Notes: generated from the letters alone by a model not told the origin. A stretch of 64,000 bases of DNA from Vibrio tasmaniensis 1F-187 (GCF_000272405.2 NZ_AJZM02000191.1:25237-89236); one strand, 5' to 3'; numbered from the stretch's first letter, positions 1-11,547 are shown. Translations and numbers: made by a program.

Positions 1-675
<675 letters not shown>

Positions 676-785
676 TATTTCTTTTTTGCGAGCCCTATCT
701 CTCTTCCGAGTGATGGGGCTTGAAAATAAAGGGATACGACCCAATTAGACAAACAATTACGAAAATATAATAGAGGATGTTTTAA

Positions 786-1115
786 ATGTTTATTTCTCAA
801 GCTCACGCAGCAGCAGAAGGTGCACCAGCAGGCGGCGGTTTCGAAATGCTTATCATGCTAGGTATGTTCGCTGTGATCTTCTACTTCATGATCTACCGTC
901 CACAAGCTAAGCGTGTTAAAGAGCACAAGAGCCTTATGTCTTCTATGGGCAAAGGCGATGAAGTTCTTACAAGCGGCGGCCTAATCGGCAAGATCACTAA
1001 GATTGCTGAAGACAGCGACTACGTTGCTATCGAACTGAACGCAAACAACGAAGTCGTTATCAAGAAAGACTTCGTTACAGCAGTGCTACCAAAAGGTACT
1101 CTGAAATCACTATAA
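786..1115 (+). CDS. yajC: Preprotein translocase subunit YajC
   Basis: Small inner-membrane accessory subunit of the SecDF-YajC complex, 109 residues. One transmembrane helix is visible at about residues 19-38 (MLIMLGMFAVIFYFMIYRPQ), ending in the family's YRPQ(A/Q)KR signature. A basic cytoplasmic domain follows, with the conserved GDEVLTSGG stretch. An AGAGGA-type ribosome binding site precedes ATG 786. The gene lies 20 bp before secD and is presumably co-transcribed with it. No oddities. Confidence 0.97.
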   Translation: MFISQAHAAAEGAPAGGGFEMLIMLGMFAVIFYFMIYRPQAKRVKEHKSLMSSMGKGDEVLTSGGLIGKITKIAEDSDYVAIELNANNEVVIKKDFVTAVLPKGTLKSL

Positions 1116-1135
1116 ACAGCTAGAGGATCCTCGCT

Positions 1136-2992
1136 GTGCTAAACCGTTATCCGTTATGGAAGTATTTGATGGTGATGTTTGCCATCGCTATCGCTGCGTT
1201 GTACGCACTTCCAAATATATACGGTGAAGATCCGGCAGTTCAAGTTACAGGGGCGCGTGGCGCCTCTGTAGATCTGTCTACGCTGGATGCTGTCACCAAT
1301 GCTCTTGAAGCAGAAAACCTTTCTACTAAATCCGTTGCTCTCGAAAACGGTTCCATTCTTGTTCGATTTAACGATACAGATACGCAAATCAGTGCCCGTG
1401 ATATCATCACAGAAGCACTAGGTGATGACGTTATCGTAGCTTTAAACCTAGCGGCTTCAACTCCTGATTGGCTTGAATCTATTGGTGCTGCACCAATGAA
1501 ACTGGGTCTTGATCTACGTGGTGGTGTTCACTTCTTAATGGAAGTGGATATGGACGCTGCGATGCAAAAACTGGTTGGCCAACAAGAAGAAGCGTTCCGC
1601 AGTGAGCTTCGTGAAGAGAAAATCCGCTACCGTGCTATTCGCCCATCGGGTAAAGATGCGGTTGAAGTGATTCTGCGTAACGAAGAGCAGCTTGCTGAAG
1701 CGAAATCGCTACTGCAATCTAAGCACCAAGATATGACGTTCGTAGATTCAGAATCTAACGGTCGTTTCTCTTTGATTGCTAACTTCACTGAAACTCGTCT
1801 TCAAGAAATCCGCAATTATGCGGTAGAGCAAAACATTACTATTCTACGTAACCGTGTTAACGAACTCGGTGTTGCTGAGCCTTTGGTTCAACGTCAAGGT
1901 GCTAGCCGTATCGTAGTGGAATTGCCAGGTGTTCAAGACACGGCTCGTGCTAAAGAAATTTTAGGCGCAACCGCGACTCTTGAATTCCGTGAAGTGGACA
2001 GCAGTGCCGATTTGGCCGCTGCAGCTTCTGGCCGTGCTCCTGCTGGTAGTGAAATTAAGCAAGACCGCGATGGTCGTCCTGTAGTACTTAAGAAACGCGT
2101 TATCTTAGGCGGTTCTAGCATTACAGATGCAAGCTCAAGTGTTGATGAATATGGTCGCCCACAAGTTAACATCTCGCTAGACAGCGAAGGTGGTAGCAAG
2201 ATGTCTACATTCTCTCGTCAAAATATCGGTAAGCTAATGGCAACCGTATTTGCAGAGTATAAAGACAGCGGTCGTAAAACACCTGAAGGCCGAGTGATCC
2301 TAAGTAAGCACGAAGAAGTGATTAACCAAGCGACGATTCAATCTGCGCTTGGCCGTAACTTCCGTATTACAGGTATCGACTCAACGGCTGAAGCTCATAA
2401 CTTGGCACTTCTACTACGTGCAGGTGCATTGATTGCGCCTATCTCGATTGTAGAAGAGCGTACGATTGGTCCATCTATGGGTCAACAAAACATCGATATG
2501 GGTATCATGGCGATGGTTTGGGGTATGGCTGCAGTAATGCTATTTACACTGCTTTACTACCGTACTTTCGGTTTGATTGCGAACGTCGCTCTGATGGCTA
2601 ACTTAGTGTTGATTATTGGTGTGATGTCGATGATTCCTGGCGCGACAATGACGCTACCAGGCATTGCCGGTATCGTATTGACGGTCGGTATGGCAGTCGA
2701 TGCCAACGTTCTTATCTTTGAGCGTATACGTGAAGAACTTCGAGATGGACGCAGTCCACAACAAGCGATTCACCAAGGTTATGCAAACGCATTTAGTACA
2801 ATCGCCGATGCCAACATCACCACACTACTAACAGCAATCATTCTATTTGCTGTCGGGACAGGTGCGATTAAAGGCTTCGCGGTAACGTTATCAATAGGTA
2901 TCTTGACTTCAATGTTTACAGCTATTATCGGAACACGTTGTATCGTGAACCTGATGTATGGCGGCAAACGCGTTAAGAAACTGTCGATCTAA
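1136..2992 (+). CDS. secD: Protein translocase subunit SecD
   Basis: RND-like inner-membrane protein that uses the proton gradient to help SecYEG pull proteins into the periplasm. It has 618 residues, close to the family norm. TM1 lies near residues 8-28, followed by a large periplasmic P1 domain with the [15 protein letters not shown] motif. Five C-terminal TM helices carry [19 protein letters not shown]. The start is a GTG after the ribosome site AGAGGATC; the N-terminus [10 protein letters not shown] matches the family. It sits between yajC and secF, 14 bp before secF. Confidence 0.97.
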   Translation: MLNRYPLWKYLMVMFAIAIAALYALPNIYGEDPAVQVTGARGASVDLSTLDAVTNALEAENLSTKSVALENGSILVRFNDTDTQISARDIITEALGDDVIVALNLAASTPDWLESIGAAPMKLGLDLRGGVHFLMEVDMDAAMQKLVGQQEEAFRSELREEKIRYRAIRPSGKDAVEVILRNEEQLAEAKSLLQSKHQDMTFVDSESNGRFSLIANFTETRLQEIRNYAVEQNITILRNRVNELGVAEPLVQRQGASRIVVELPGVQDTARAKEILGATATLEFREVDSSADLAAAASGRAPAGSEIKQDRDGRPVVLKKRVILGGSSITDASSSVDEYGRPQVNISLDSEGGSKMSTFSRQNIGKLMATVFAEYKDSGRKTPEGRVILSKHEEVINQATIQSALGRNFRITGIDSTAEAHNLALLLRAGALIAPISIVEERTIGPSMGQQNIDMGIMAMVWGMAAVMLFTLLYYRTFGLIANVALMANLVLIIGVMSMIPGATMTLPGIAGIVLTVGMAVDANVLIFERIREELRDGRSPQQAIHQGYANAFSTIADANITTLLTAIILFAVGTGAIKGFAVTLSIGILTSMFTAIIGTRCIVNLMYGGKRVKKLSI

Positions 2993-3006
2993 GGCTAGGA
3001 ATTAAT

Positions 3007-3954
3007 ATGTTTCAGATTCTAAAAGCAGACAAAATGATCGACTTCATGCGTTGGTCAAAGGTTGCCTTTTTATTCTCAATCTTGATGATTGGTACTGCTA
3101 TCTTCACCCTAACAACGAAATCGTTGAATTGGGGTCTAGATTTTACCGGCGGTACTCTGATTGAAGTGGGCTTTGAGGAGCCAGCAAACCTACCTGACAT
3201 TCGAAGCGCACTAGAAGCTGAAGGCTTTGGTGATGCTACGGTTCAGAACTTTGGTTCTGCGCGTGAGGTAATGGTTCGTCTACGTCCACGTGATGGTGTT
3301 GCGGGCGAAACGCTTGGTAACCAAATCCTGTCTGCAATTAAAGATGGTACTGGTGAGCAAGTTGAGATGCGTCGTATCGAGTTCGTTGGTCCAAACGTGG
3401 GTGATGAACTAACAGAAGCTGGTGGTCTTGCGATCTTAGTTTCTCTGATCTGTATCTTGATCTACGTATCCGTACGATTTGAATGGCGATTAGCTGCAGG
3501 TGCTGTATTAGCCCTAGCGCACGACGTTATCATCACACTAGGTGTGTTCTCTCTAATGCAAATTGAGGTCGACCTTACCATCGTAGCAGCCTTGCTAACG
3601 GTAGTCGGTTACTCCCTCAACGATACCATAGTGGTATTTGACCGTATTCGTGAGAACTTCCGTAAGATGCGTAAAGGCGAGGCACCTGAAGTGCTGAACA
3701 GCTCAATCACACAAACATTGAGCCGTACATTGATCACTTCTGGTACAACGTTATTCGTAGTTATCGCACTGTTCGTTCAGGGCGGCGCTATGATTCACGG
3801 CTTTGCGACTGCACTTCTACTGGGTATTACCGTTGGTACTTACTCTTCTATCTACGTTGCATCTGCACTAGCTATGAAGTTGGGTATTACGCGTGAACAC
3901 CTAATGCCACCACAAGTGGACAAAGAAGGTGAAGAGTTTGACGAAATGCCTTAG
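3007..3954 (+). CDS. secF: Protein translocase subunit SecF
   Basis: Partner of SecD in the export motor; 315 residues, six predicted TM helices. The diagnostic motifs are GLDFTGGTLIEV near residue 42 and VGYSLNDTIVVFDRIREN in the TM4-TM5 region, the equivalent of SecD's [12 protein letters not shown]. The gene starts at ATG 3007 after TAGGAAT, 14 bp beyond secD. A strong terminator at 3989 closes the operon. Confidence 0.97.
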   Translation: MFQILKADKMIDFMRWSKVAFLFSILMIGTAIFTLTTKSLNWGLDFTGGTLIEVGFEEPANLPDIRSALEAEGFGDATVQNFGSAREVMVRLRPRDGVAGETLGNQILSAIKDGTGEQVEMRRIEFVGPNVGDELTEAGGLAILVSLICILIYVSVRFEWRLAAGAVLALAHDVIITLGVFSLMQIEVDLTIVAALLTVVGYSLNDTIVVFDRIRENFRKMRKGEAPEVLNSSITQTLSRTLITSGTTLFVVIALFVQGGAMIHGFATALLLGITVGTYSSIYVASALAMKLGITREHLMPPQVDKEGEEFDEMP

Positions 3955-3988
3955 GCCGCGGCTTAACAACTTTCGCTAAACCAAAAAA

Positions 3989-4015
3989 AACCGCTGGGCA
4001 ACTAGCGGTTTTTTT
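3989..4015 (+). terminator. Rho-independent terminator after secF
   Basis: Stem AACCGCT / AGCGGTT with an 8-nt loop, followed by a T run. It ends the tgt-yajC-secDF transcript 35 bp after the secF stop codon. Confidence 0.85.
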
Positions 4016-4068
4016 ATGTCTGTATATTGTGGGTTAGCTTTTGTATCCGACTGAACATTGCCGTATTT

Positions 4069-4104
4069 ACCAATACCAGTACCAATACCAACACCAATAC
4101 CAAG
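4069..4104 (+). repeat. Hexamer tandem repeat (ACCAAx)6
   Basis: Six head-to-tail hexamers, ACCAAT ACCAGT ACCAAT ACCAAC ACCAAT ACCAAG, varying only in the last two bases. The tract lies between two terminators, so it is probably untranscribed. It could vary in copy number between strains; that is inference. Confidence 0.85.
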
Positions 4105-4217
4105 TGCCAAAGTAGCTAAGTCACTATCTAGTGGCGATCTAAATACAGCTTACAGAGCAGTGATTTATGCTCACTGTAACTAACCGACATTTTGGTCGCA
4201 TCTCGTATCGCGGATAC

Positions 4218-4243
4218 AAAAAAGCCCCGCATAGCGAGGCTTT
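4218..4243 (-). terminator. Terminator of suhB
   Basis: Read on the minus strand, AAAGCC.CGC pairs with GCG.GGCTTT around a 3-nt loop and is followed by a T run (the A run just left of 4221 on the plus strand). Confidence 0.8.
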
Positions 4244-4289
4244 GAAAATCTTCTGCTCTTAACTAAAGAGCATTAACGCAAGGTCTGAA

Positions 4290-5093
4290 TTACTTCAGCA
4301 TACCTTCGTTAGAGTTCTCACGAACGTGCTTAAGAATAGACTTAACACCACGCGCGCTTGAAGCTACAACATTACCAGACGTCATGTAATCAGTGCCGCC
4401 AGCAAAGTCAGTCATGATAGCACCAGCTTCACGAGCGATTAGATCGCCAGCTGCTAGATCCCATGGCTTAAGGCCTAGTTCTAGGTAACCGTCAACACGG
4501 CCAGCTGCTAGGTAACATAGGTCAAGAGCTGGAGAACCAGTACGACGGAAATCAGCACAATCAACGAATAGACCAGAGATGATCTTCATGAAAGATTCAG
4601 AGTGTTGTTTTTGCTTGAATGGGAAACCAGTCGCTAGAACAGTACCTTGAAGGTCTTTTAGTTGAGTAACACGCATACGAGCGTTGTTAAGTTGAGCGCC
4701 AGCGCCACGTTGAGCTGTGAATAGCTCGTTTAGCATTGGGTCATAAACACAAGCAACTTCTGTACGACCGTTCATGCGAACAGCGATAGATACAGAGAAG
4801 TGAGGGAAACCTTTTACAAAGTTGTTGGTGCCATCTAGTGGGTCAACGATCCATTGTACGTCAGAATCTTTACCTTCAGTTAGGCCTGACTCTTCAGAAA
4901 TAATGCTGTGCTCTGGGTAAGATGATTTGATTGTCTCAATGATCATGTACTCAGCTTCTTGAGCAATGTTAGTAACGTAATCGTTGTTACCTTTTAGAGA
5001 CGATTCGATCTTATCAGTTGTTTCTAGAGATTTAGCAATATGGTTGCCAGCTTTACGCGCAGCGCGTATCGCAATGTTTAGCATTGGATGCAT
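4290..5093 (-). CDS. suhB: Inositol-1-monophosphatase SuhB
   Basis: Mg-dependent inositol monophosphatase of the FIG superfamily. In enteric bacteria it is also a factor in rRNA transcription antitermination complexes. Length is 267 residues, the family norm. Metal and catalytic motifs are present: SEES near 66-69, DPLDGTN at 84-90 and WDLAAGDLIAREAGA near 215. It is transcribed alone, divergent from trmJ, with its own terminator. The start MHPMLNIAIRAARKAG matches the family. Confidence 0.96.
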   Translation of the reverse strand: MHPMLNIAIRAARKAGNHIAKSLETTDKIESSLKGNNDYVTNIAQEAEYMIIETIKSSYPEHSIISEESGLTEGKDSDVQWIVDPLDGTNNFVKGFPHFSVSIAVRMNGRTEVACVYDPMLNELFTAQRGAGAQLNNARMRVTQLKDLQGTVLATGFPFKQKQHSESFMKIISGLFVDCADFRRTGSPALDLCYLAAGRVDGYLELGLKPWDLAAGDLIAREAGAIMTDFAGGTDYMTSGNVVASSARGVKSILKHVRENSNEGMLK

Positions 5094-5274
5094 ATGGTTT
5101 TTCCCACAAGATGTTAAAGAACAATTTAAAGCGGCGGCGAGTATACCAAAGTTTCCCCAAAAGGGAAGTGGTTATTTTTTGAACTCTTGATTTCACATTC
5201 CGAGAAGGGTCTGACCATTTTACTTAGCTATGTGTTAATATCTCGCGATTATTTTTAAAGTGGTGTCATATAGC

Positions 5275-6003
5275 ATGTTAGACAATGTAAAAGTCGTTCT
5301 GGTTGGTACGTCTCATTCGGGAAATATCGGATCAGCAGCTCGCGCAATGAAAGTGATGGGTTTGAGTCAGTTAGTTCTTGTAGACCCTCAATGTGAAGTT
5401 GACGAGCAGACCTTAGCACTGGCTGCGGGTGCAGGTGACATCGCGGAAAACGCGACCATCGTTTCTACACTGGATGAAGCAGTAAAAGACTGTGGTTTGG
5501 TGGTTGGTTCTAGTGCACGCTCTCGTACGCTTGAATGGCCAATGCTTGAGCCGCGTGAATGTGGACAAAAATTTGCAGTTGAAGGTCAAAAGCACCCTGT
5601 AGCGTTAGTGTTCGGCCGTGAGCGTACTGGCTTAACCAATGATGAACTTCAGAAGTGTCATTTCCATGTATGTATTCCTGCAAACCCAGAATACAGCTCA
5701 CTAAACCTAGCAATGGCAGTACAGACTCTTAGCTATGAAGTGCGTGTAGCACACCTTGATATGGTGGCGAGTCAGTACCAGCCGCAGCAACAAGATGAGT
5801 ACCCTCGTCACGAAGAACTAGAAATGTTCTATGAGCACCTTGAAAAAGTGATCATTGATACCCAATTTATCTCTAAGGATAAGCCGGGTCAGGTGATGAA
5901 TAAGCTACGTCGTTTGTTCAGTCGAGCTCGTCCAGAGCTGCAAGAGATCAACACTCTACGCGGCATTTTGACTTCAATTGAGAAGAGCAAAAACGACAAA
6001 TAA
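5275..6003 (+). CDS. trmJ: tRNA (cytidine/uridine-2'-O-)-methyltransferase TrmJ
   Basis: SPOUT-class methyltransferase that 2'-O-methylates position 32 of several tRNAs; 243 residues. The N-terminal trefoil-knot domain shows [18 protein letters not shown] and, further on, [13 protein letters not shown] and [17 protein letters not shown], which build the SAM pocket. I chose ATG 5275 ([13 protein letters not shown]), which aligns with known TrmJ starts, over in-frame GTGs at 5260 and 5263. It lies just before iscR, as in E. coli, but IscR boxes separate the two. Confidence 0.94.
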   Translation: MLDNVKVVLVGTSHSGNIGSAARAMKVMGLSQLVLVDPQCEVDEQTLALAAGAGDIAENATIVSTLDEAVKDCGLVVGSSARSRTLEWPMLEPRECGQKFAVEGQKHPVALVFGRERTGLTNDELQKCHFHVCIPANPEYSSLNLAMAVQTLSYEVRVAHLDMVASQYQPQQQDEYPRHEELEMFYEHLEKVIIDTQFISKDKPGQVMNKLRRLFSRARPELQEINTLRGILTSIEKSKNDK

Positions 6004-6027
6004 AGCCCATACAAACCCTAAGGGTGA

Positions 6028-6077
6028 ATACCTGACTAAAATAGTCAACTAAATACTTGACCAATTTAGTCGGGTAT
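6028..6077 (+). promoter_or_regulatory. Two tandem type-1 IscR boxes
   Basis: Two abutting 25-bp palindromes at 6028-6052 and 6053-6077. Each fits the type-1 IscR site ATAnnYGACTnnnnYAGTCnnnTAT: ATACCTGACTAAAATAGTC... and ATACTTGACCAATTTAGTC.... They lie 43 bp before iscR. Known biology is that [2Fe-2S]-IscR binds such sites to repress its own operon, so autoregulation is expected here. Confidence 0.9.
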
Positions 6078-6119
6078 GGGAAAATTCCAACCACATAAAC
6101 AATGTGGATACGGTGTGAT

Positions 6120-6641
6120 ATGAAACTTACATCTAAAGGAAGATATGCGGTAACAGCTATGCTAGATGTAGCACTGCATTCGCAAAAAAGCCCAGTTCCT
6201 CTGGCTGATATTTCAGAGCGACAAGGCATCTCGTTATCTTACTTAGAACAACTTTTTTCTAAGTTACGTAAAGCTGGCTTGGTTGCTAGTGTTCGTGGTC
6301 CTGGCGGTGGTTACCGTTTAGGTGCTGAAGCGAGCGACATCGCTGTCGGAACTGTAATTGCTGCAGTTGACGAATCAGTCGATGCAACTAAGTGTCACGG
6401 TCGAGCAGATTGCCAAGGTGGTACTCGTTGTTTAACTCACACTTTATGGCGTGATTTAAGCTCCCGAATCAGCAGCTTCTTAAACGACATTACGCTCGGT
6501 GAGCTAATGAAAGATAACGAAGTTTTAGAGATTTCTGATCGTCAAGATATCGATCTTGCGGTTAATAATGGTTTTGCACATAAAAATACGAGCACTACAA
6601 CGATTAGTGCAGCACCTCACGGTGTTAATGCCCGCTCTTAG
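6120..6641 (+). CDS. iscR: Fe-S cluster regulator IscR
   Basis: Rrf2-family transcription factor that senses iron-sulfur status and represses the isc operon when it holds a [2Fe-2S] cluster. It has a winged helix at residues 1-65 ([18 protein letters not shown]). The cluster ligands C92, C98, C104 and H107 are all present ([17 protein letters not shown]). Length is 173 residues, about ten more than E. coli, from a variable C-terminal tail. I chose ATG 6120, which matches the family N-terminus, over an upstream in-frame start. It heads the iscRSUA-hscBA-fdx-iscX cluster, 27 bp before iscS. Confidence 0.97.
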   Translation: MKLTSKGRYAVTAMLDVALHSQKSPVPLADISERQGISLSYLEQLFSKLRKAGLVASVRGPGGGYRLGAEASDIAVGTVIAAVDESVDATKCHGRADCQGGTRCLTHTLWRDLSSRISSFLNDITLGELMKDNEVLEISDRQDIDLAVNNGFAHKNTSTTTISAAPHGVNARS

Positions 6642-6668
6642 CGGTCAGTTTTTACATTGGAGTAGAAA

Positions 6669-7883
6669 ATGAAACTGCCTATTTACTTTGACTATTCAGC
6701 TACATGCCCAGTCGATCCACGTGTTGCTGAAAAAATGGTTCAGTGCATGACGATGGACGGTAACTTCGGTAACCCTGCATCTCGTTCACACCGTTACGGC
6801 TGGCAGGCAGAAGAATCAGTAGATAATGCTCGTGAGCAAATTGCCGATCTACTAAATGCAGACCCACGTGAGATTGTTTTCACGTCAGGTGCTACAGAGT
6901 CAGATAACCTTGCTATCAAAGGTGCTGCGCACTTTTACGAGAAGAAAGGTAAGCACGTAATCACGTGCAAAACAGAACACAAAGCGGTTCTTGATCCATG
7001 CCGCCAATTAGAGCGTGAAGGTTTTGAGGTGACATACCTTGAGCCAGAAGCAAACGGCATCATTGATCTAGACAAGCTACAAGCTGCAATGCGTGAAGAT
7101 ACTGTTCTAGTTTCTATCATGCACGTAAACAACGAGATTGGTGTAATCCAAGATATCGGTGCAATCGGCGAATTATGTCGTGCACGCAAGATTATCTTCC
7201 ACGTTGATGCGGCGCAGTCTGCGGGTAAAATCCCACTAGACGTAAAAGAGATGAAAGTTGATCTTATCTCTATGTCTGCACACAAAGCATACGGCCCTAA
7301 AGGCATCGGCGCTTTGTACGTTCGTCGTAAGCCACGTATTCGCCTTGAAGCGCAAATGCACGGTGGCGGTCATGAACGTGGTTTCCGTTCTGGTACGCTT
7401 GCTACTCACCAAATCGTGGGTATGGGCGAAGCGTTTGCTATCGCTAAGCAAGACATGCAGAAAGATTACGATCACGCACTAGCACTTCGTGAGCGCCTAT
7501 TGAAAGGTGTTCAAGATCTAGAAGCTGTAACCGTAAACGGCGACTTAGACCAACGTGTACCACACAACCTAAACGTGAGCTTCGCTTTCGTTGAAGGTGA
7601 GTCTCTGCTTATGTCTCTAAAAGACCTAGCGGTATCATCAGGTTCTGCATGTACATCAGCAAGCCTAGAGCCTTCATACGTTCTACGTGCTCTTGGTCTA
7701 AACGATGAACTGGCACACAGCTCAGTACGTTTCTCATTCGGCCGTTTCACAACGGAAGAAGAAATCGACTACGCGATTGCACAAATCCGTGTAGCGGTAA
7801 ACAAATTACGCGACATGTCTCCTCTATGGGATATGTATAAAGAAGGGATTGATTTGAACACTGTTGAGTGGGCTCATCACTAA
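6669..7883 (+). CDS. iscS: Cysteine desulfurase IscS
   Basis: PLP-dependent enzyme that takes sulfur from cysteine and hands it as persulfide to IscU, and to tRNA thiolation and other pathways. It has 404 residues, the same as E. coli. K206 in [10 protein letters not shown] binds PLP, and C328 in [14 protein letters not shown] is the persulfide cysteine on the mobile loop. Preceded by TGGAGTAG. It is the second gene of the isc operon, followed after 33 bp by iscU. Confidence 0.98.
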   Translation: MKLPIYFDYSATCPVDPRVAEKMVQCMTMDGNFGNPASRSHRYGWQAEESVDNAREQIADLLNADPREIVFTSGATESDNLAIKGAAHFYEKKGKHVITCKTEHKAVLDPCRQLEREGFEVTYLEPEANGIIDLDKLQAAMREDTVLVSIMHVNNEIGVIQDIGAIGELCRARKIIFHVDAAQSAGKIPLDVKEMKVDLISMSAHKAYGPKGIGALYVRRKPRIRLEAQMHGGGHERGFRSGTLATHQIVGMGEAFAIAKQDMQKDYDHALALRERLLKGVQDLEAVTVNGDLDQRVPHNLNVSFAFVEGESLLMSLKDLAVSSGSACTSASLEPSYVLRALGLNDELAHSSVRFSFGRFTTEEEIDYAIAQIRVAVNKLRDMSPLWDMYKEGIDLNTVEWAHH

Positions 7884-7916
7884 TCTCACGGAAATAGAGG
7901 ATTCGAGGTAACTATC

Positions 7917-8294
7917 ATGGCATATAGCGAAAAAGTAATTGATCACTACGAAAACCCACGTAATGTAGGTTCGTTTGATAAAGAAGACCCAAGTGTAGGT
8001 AGCGGCATGGTTGGCGCACCGGCTTGTGGTGACGTAATGAAACTGCAAATCAAAGTATCTGCAGAAGGTATTATTGAAGACGCAAAATTCAAGACTTACG
8101 GTTGCGGTAGCGCAATCGCTTCTAGCTCACTAGTAACTGAGTGGGTTAAAGGTAAAAGTATTGATGAAGCAGCTGCTATTAAAAACTCTGAAATCGCAGA
8201 AGAGCTTGAGTTGCCACCAGTGAAAGTTCACTGTTCAATTCTTGCTGAAGATGCAATCAAAGCAGCTGTTGCGGATTACAAAAAGAAGCACTAA
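7917..8294 (+). CDS. iscU: Fe-S cluster scaffold IscU
   Basis: Scaffold on which [2Fe-2S] clusters are assembled from IscS sulfur. It has 125 residues. The cluster ligands C37, C63 and C106 and the modulating D39 (PACGD) are present. The HscA recognition loop LPPVKVH is at 99-105. Preceded by the ribosome site GAGGTAAC. Confidence 0.98.
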   Translation: MAYSEKVIDHYENPRNVGSFDKEDPSVGSGMVGAPACGDVMKLQIKVSAEGIIEDAKFKTYGCGSAIASSSLVTEWVKGKSIDEAAAIKNSEIAEELELPPVKVHCSILAEDAIKAAVADYKKKH

Positions 8295-8336
8295 TCGCTT
8301 CAATAACGTAATTACGTCGACAAAAAAGTAATATTT

Positions 8337-8357
8337 GGGAGCATCCTTTGTGCTCCC
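8337..8357 (+). terminator. Hairpin between iscU and iscA
   Basis: Stem GGGAGCA / TGCTCCC with a 7-nt loop and no T run. It may act as a partial attenuator or mRNA-stability element in the isc operon rather than a full terminator. Confidence 0.5.
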
Positions 8358-8395
8358 CCTGAGTTCTCAATTTATATAAAACACAAGGTTGTAGT

Positions 8396-8719
8396 ATGGC
8401 CATCACCATGACAGATACGGCAGCAAGCCGAGTTCAAGCTTTCCTAGATAACCGTGGTAAAGGTCTCGGGTTACGCTTAGCAGTAAAAACTACTGGCTGT
8501 TCGGGTATGGCGTATGTACTGGAATTCGTTGACGAGCTTAACGAAGAAGACGAAGTGTTTGAGCATTCAGGTGTTAAGGTCATCATTGATCCAAAGAGCC
8601 TAGTATACCTTGATGGTACTGAGCTTGATTATGTAAAAGAAGGCCTAAACGAAGGTTTTGAATTCAACAACCCGAACGCGAAAGGCGAATGTGGTTGTGG
8701 TGAGAGCTTCAATGTTTAA
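8396..8719 (+). CDS. iscA: A-type Fe-S carrier IscA
   Basis: A-type carrier that receives clusters from the IscU scaffold and helps mature [4Fe-4S] proteins. It has 107 residues. The three family cysteines are C35 (TTGCSGM) and C99/C101 (ECGCGESF at the C-terminus). It sits 101 bp after iscU and 80 bp before hscB, with a small hairpin on each side. Confidence 0.97.
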   Translation: MAITMTDTAASRVQAFLDNRGKGLGLRLAVKTTGCSGMAYVLEFVDELNEEDEVFEHSGVKVIIDPKSLVYLDGTELDYVKEGLNEGFEFNNPNAKGECGCGESFNV

Positions 8720-8759
8720 ACGCTTGAATCGTTAAGCGTTGTAAGCGAAGAATAAAATT

Positions 8760-8779
8760 AGGCTCTGAACAAAGAGCCT
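8760..8779 (+). terminator. Hairpin between iscA and hscB
   Basis: Stem AGGCTC / GAGCCT with an 8-nt loop, no strong T run. Probably an intra-operon processing or attenuation structure. Confidence 0.45.
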
Positions 8780-8799
8780 AAACTTAGGACCACCTTTAC

Positions 8800-9315
8800 A
8801 TGAATCATTTCGAATTATTTGGGCTACCACTTCAGTTTCAACTGGATGGTAGCCTTCTTTCTTCTCAGTTTAGAGATCTGCAACGCCAATTCCATCCTGA
8901 TAAATTTGCGATAGCTTCTGAGCGTGACCGCTTATTAGCCGTGCAAAAAGCGGCACAAATCAACGATGCGTACCAGGTATTGAAGAATCCAATCAGCCGA
9001 GCAGAATACCTGCTAGTTCAACACGGTGAAGACATTCGTGGCGAACAACAAACCATGCAAGATCCGATGTTCCTGATGGAGCAAATGGAACTGCGTGAAG
9101 AGCTGGAAGATATCGCAGACAGTTCTGATCCCGAAGATGCGCTATTTGCATTTGAAGGCAAGGTTAGCAAAATGTATAAACAACAATTAAGCGCTATCCA
9201 ACAAGAACTCGAAAGCGAAGCTTGGCTAGAAGCTGCAGACCGAGTAAGAAAGCTTAAGTTTATTGCAAAATTAAAGAATGAAATCGAATTAGTTGAAGAT
9301 CGTTTGATCGGCTAG
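8800..9315 (+). CDS. hscB: J-type co-chaperone HscB
   Basis: DnaJ-like partner that brings IscU to HscA and stimulates its ATPase. It has 171 residues. The N-terminal J domain carries the HPD triad at residues 32-34 (FHPDKFA). The C-terminal three-helix domain, with the [10 protein letters not shown] region, binds IscU. It is 22 bp ahead of hscA. Confidence 0.97.
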   Translation: MNHFELFGLPLQFQLDGSLLSSQFRDLQRQFHPDKFAIASERDRLLAVQKAAQINDAYQVLKNPISRAEYLLVQHGEDIRGEQQTMQDPMFLMEQMELREELEDIADSSDPEDALFAFEGKVSKMYKQQLSAIQQELESEAWLEAADRVRKLKFIAKLKNEIELVEDRLIG

Positions 9316-9337
9316 TTTGTATAACAAGGACACATCC

Positions 9338-11188
9338 ATGGCACTACTTCAGATTGCAGAACCAGGGCAAAGCGCCGCTCCTCACCAGCACAAGCTTGCT
9401 GTGGGTATTGATTTAGGTACAACAAACTCGTTGGTTGCTGCAGTACGCAGTGGCGAGGCAAGTACACTCGTTGATCAACAAGGTCGAAGCATTTTACCTT
9501 CAGTTGTTCACTATACGTCAGAGTCGTACACCACTGGCGATGAAGCTCGTGCTAACGCGCAGACTGACCCTAAAAATACCATTATCTCAGTTAAGCGATT
9601 AATCGGTCGTTCACTGTCAGATATTCAACAGCGATACCCGTCTCTGCCATATCAGTTTGAAGAAAGTGATAATGGTTTACCTGTGATCCGTACAGAACAA
9701 GGCAACAAGAACCCAATCCAGGTTTCTGCTGATATTCTACGAGCGCTTGGCCAACGTGCTGAGTCTACGCTAGGCGGTGAGTTATCTGGCGCCGTAATTA
9801 CGGTTCCTGCGTATTTTGATGATGCACAGCGTGCTGGTACGAAAGACGCGGCTCAACTTGCTGGTCTTCACGTGTTACGTCTTCTTAATGAACCTACTGC
9901 GGCAGCGATTGCTTACGGTCTGGATTCAGGTAAAGAAGGGGTGATTGCGGTTTATGACCTTGGCGGTGGCACGTTTGATATCTCTATCTTACGCCTGTCT
10001 AAAGGTGTTTTTGAAGTATTAGCAACGGGTGGCGACTCTGCATTAGGCGGAGACGACTTTGACCACTTGATCGCAGAGCACTTCCAAGAGCAAATGGGCT
10101 TATCAGAGCTAACCGCAGAACAGAATCGTATTCTTCTAGATGCAGCAACAGAAGCGAAGATAGGCTTATCTGACGCTGAAAGCGTTAATGTTGAAGTGTT
10201 GGGTTGGGCTGGTTCATTAACTCGTGAAGAGTTTGAAGAGATCATCAAGCCACTGGTTAAGAAAACACTGCTTTCGTGCCGTCGTGCATTGAAAGATGCT
10301 GAAGTTGACGCGGATGATGTTCTAGAAGTCGTGATGGTCGGCGGTTCAACTCGTACATTGCTTGTCCGTGAAATGGTGGGTGACTTTTTTGGTCGTACGC
10401 CATTAACCAGCATTAACCCAGATGAAGTGGTTGCGATTGGTGCTTCTATCCAAGCGGATATCTTAGTCGGTAACAAGCCTGACTCTGAAATGCTGCTGCT
10501 TGATGTTATTCCTCTTTCCCTAGGTATCGAAACTATGGGTGGCTTGGTCGAAAAGATCATTCCACGCAATACCACGATACCTGTAGCTCGCGCACAAGAA
10601 TTTACTACATTCAAAGACGGTCAAACTGCAATGACAGTGCACACCGTGCAAGGCGAACGTGAGATGGTTGATGACTGTCGTTCATTGGCTCGTTTTGCTC
10701 TAAAAGGTATTCCACCAATGGCGGCTGGTGCGGCGCATATTCGTGTCACTTACCAAGTAGACGCTGATGGCCTGCTATCGGTTACTGCTATGGAGAAGAG
10801 CACAGGTGTTCAAGCTGAAATTCAGGTTAAACCGTCTTACGGCTTAAGCGATAATGAAGTGGCGAGCATGCTGAAAGATTCGATGACGTTTGCTAAAGAA
10901 GACATGCAAGCGCGTGCTCTAGCTGAGCAACGTGTAGAAGCAGATCGTGTTATCGAAGGCCTTATTGCAGCAATGCAAGCTGATGGCGATGAGCTGCTTG
11001 ATGAGCAAGAAAAGCAGCACCTTCTACAAGCTATTGAAGCACTGATTGAAGTGCGCAATGGCGAAAGCGCTGATGCCATCGAACTAGAAATTAAGAATAC
11101 CGACAAAGCGAGCCAAGACTTTGCTTCTCGTCGTATGGATAAATCAATTCGAGCTGCACTGTCAGGTCAGTCAGTCGATAATATTTAA
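9338..11188 (+). CDS. hscA: Fe-S assembly Hsp70 chaperone HscA
   Basis: Specialised Hsp70 that drives cluster release from IscU by ATP hydrolysis. It has 616 residues. The nucleotide-binding domain shows [12 protein letters not shown] and [14 protein letters not shown]. The substrate-binding domain follows from about residue 390. ATG 9338 ([17 protein letters not shown]) matches the E. coli start and follows AAGGACACATCC; an upstream in-frame start at 9317 is rejected. 20 bp before fdx. Confidence 0.97.
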   Translation: MALLQIAEPGQSAAPHQHKLAVGIDLGTTNSLVAAVRSGEASTLVDQQGRSILPSVVHYTSESYTTGDEARANAQTDPKNTIISVKRLIGRSLSDIQQRYPSLPYQFEESDNGLPVIRTEQGNKNPIQVSADILRALGQRAESTLGGELSGAVITVPAYFDDAQRAGTKDAAQLAGLHVLRLLNEPTAAAIAYGLDSGKEGVIAVYDLGGGTFDISILRLSKGVFEVLATGGDSALGGDDFDHLIAEHFQEQMGLSELTAEQNRILLDAATEAKIGLSDAESVNVEVLGWAGSLTREEFEEIIKPLVKKTLLSCRRALKDAEVDADDVLEVVMVGGSTRTLLVREMVGDFFGRTPLTSINPDEVVAIGASIQADILVGNKPDSEMLLLDVIPLSLGIETMGGLVEKIIPRNTTIPVARAQEFTTFKDGQTAMTVHTVQGEREMVDDCRSLARFALKGIPPMAAGAAHIRVTYQVDADGLLSVTAMEKSTGVQAEIQVKPSYGLSDNEVASMLKDSMTFAKEDMQARALAEQRVEADRVIEGLIAAMQADGDELLDEQEKQHLLQAIEALIEVRNGESADAIELEIKNTDKASQDFASRRMDKSIRAALSGQSVDNI

Positions 11189-11208
11189 TAGTTAGAGAAT
11201 AGATAAAC

Positions 11209-11547
11209 ATGCCAAAGATTATTGTTTTACCTCACGAAGATCTATGTCCAGAAGGCGCAGTTTTAGAAGCAAAAACTGGTGAGACGGTTCTTGATGTTGC
11301 ACTGAAGGCCGGTATTGGTATTGAACACGCATGTGAGAAGTCGTGTGCATGTACTACATGTCACGTCGTGATTCGTGAAGGTTTCGACTCATTAGAAGAA
11401 AGTGATGACCTAGAAGACGACATGCTAGATAAAGCATGGGGTTTAGAGATGGAATCTCGCCTTGGTTGCCAAGCTAAAGTGGCTGATTCGGATCTTGTTG
11501 TAGAGATTCCAAAGTACACACTGAACTTAGCTTCTGAAGAGCACTAA
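11209..11547 (+). CDS. fdx: ISC-type [2Fe-2S] ferredoxin
   Basis: Adrenodoxin-like ferredoxin that donates electrons during cluster assembly. It has 112 residues. Cluster ligands C42, C48, C51 and C87 are present, with the family's extra C46. Located between hscA and iscX. Confidence 0.97.
   Translation: MPKIIVLPHEDLCPEGAVLEAKTGETVLDVALKAGIGIEHACEKSCACTTCHVVIREGFDSLEESDDLEDDMLDKAWGLEMESRLGCQAKVADSDLVVEIPKYTLNLASEEH

Larger units (their letters stand above)
3955..4289. other. Intergenic region between secF and suhB
   Basis: This 335-bp gap between convergent genes holds the secF terminator, an ACCAAx hexamer repeat tract and the suhB terminator. No coding potential was seen. Confidence 0.7.

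Noticed and set aside
9952-10614. 220-codon antisense ORF within hscA
   Set aside because: A shadow frame with Ser/Ile-rich composition typical of the antisense of a conserved coding gene. The hscA frame is certain.
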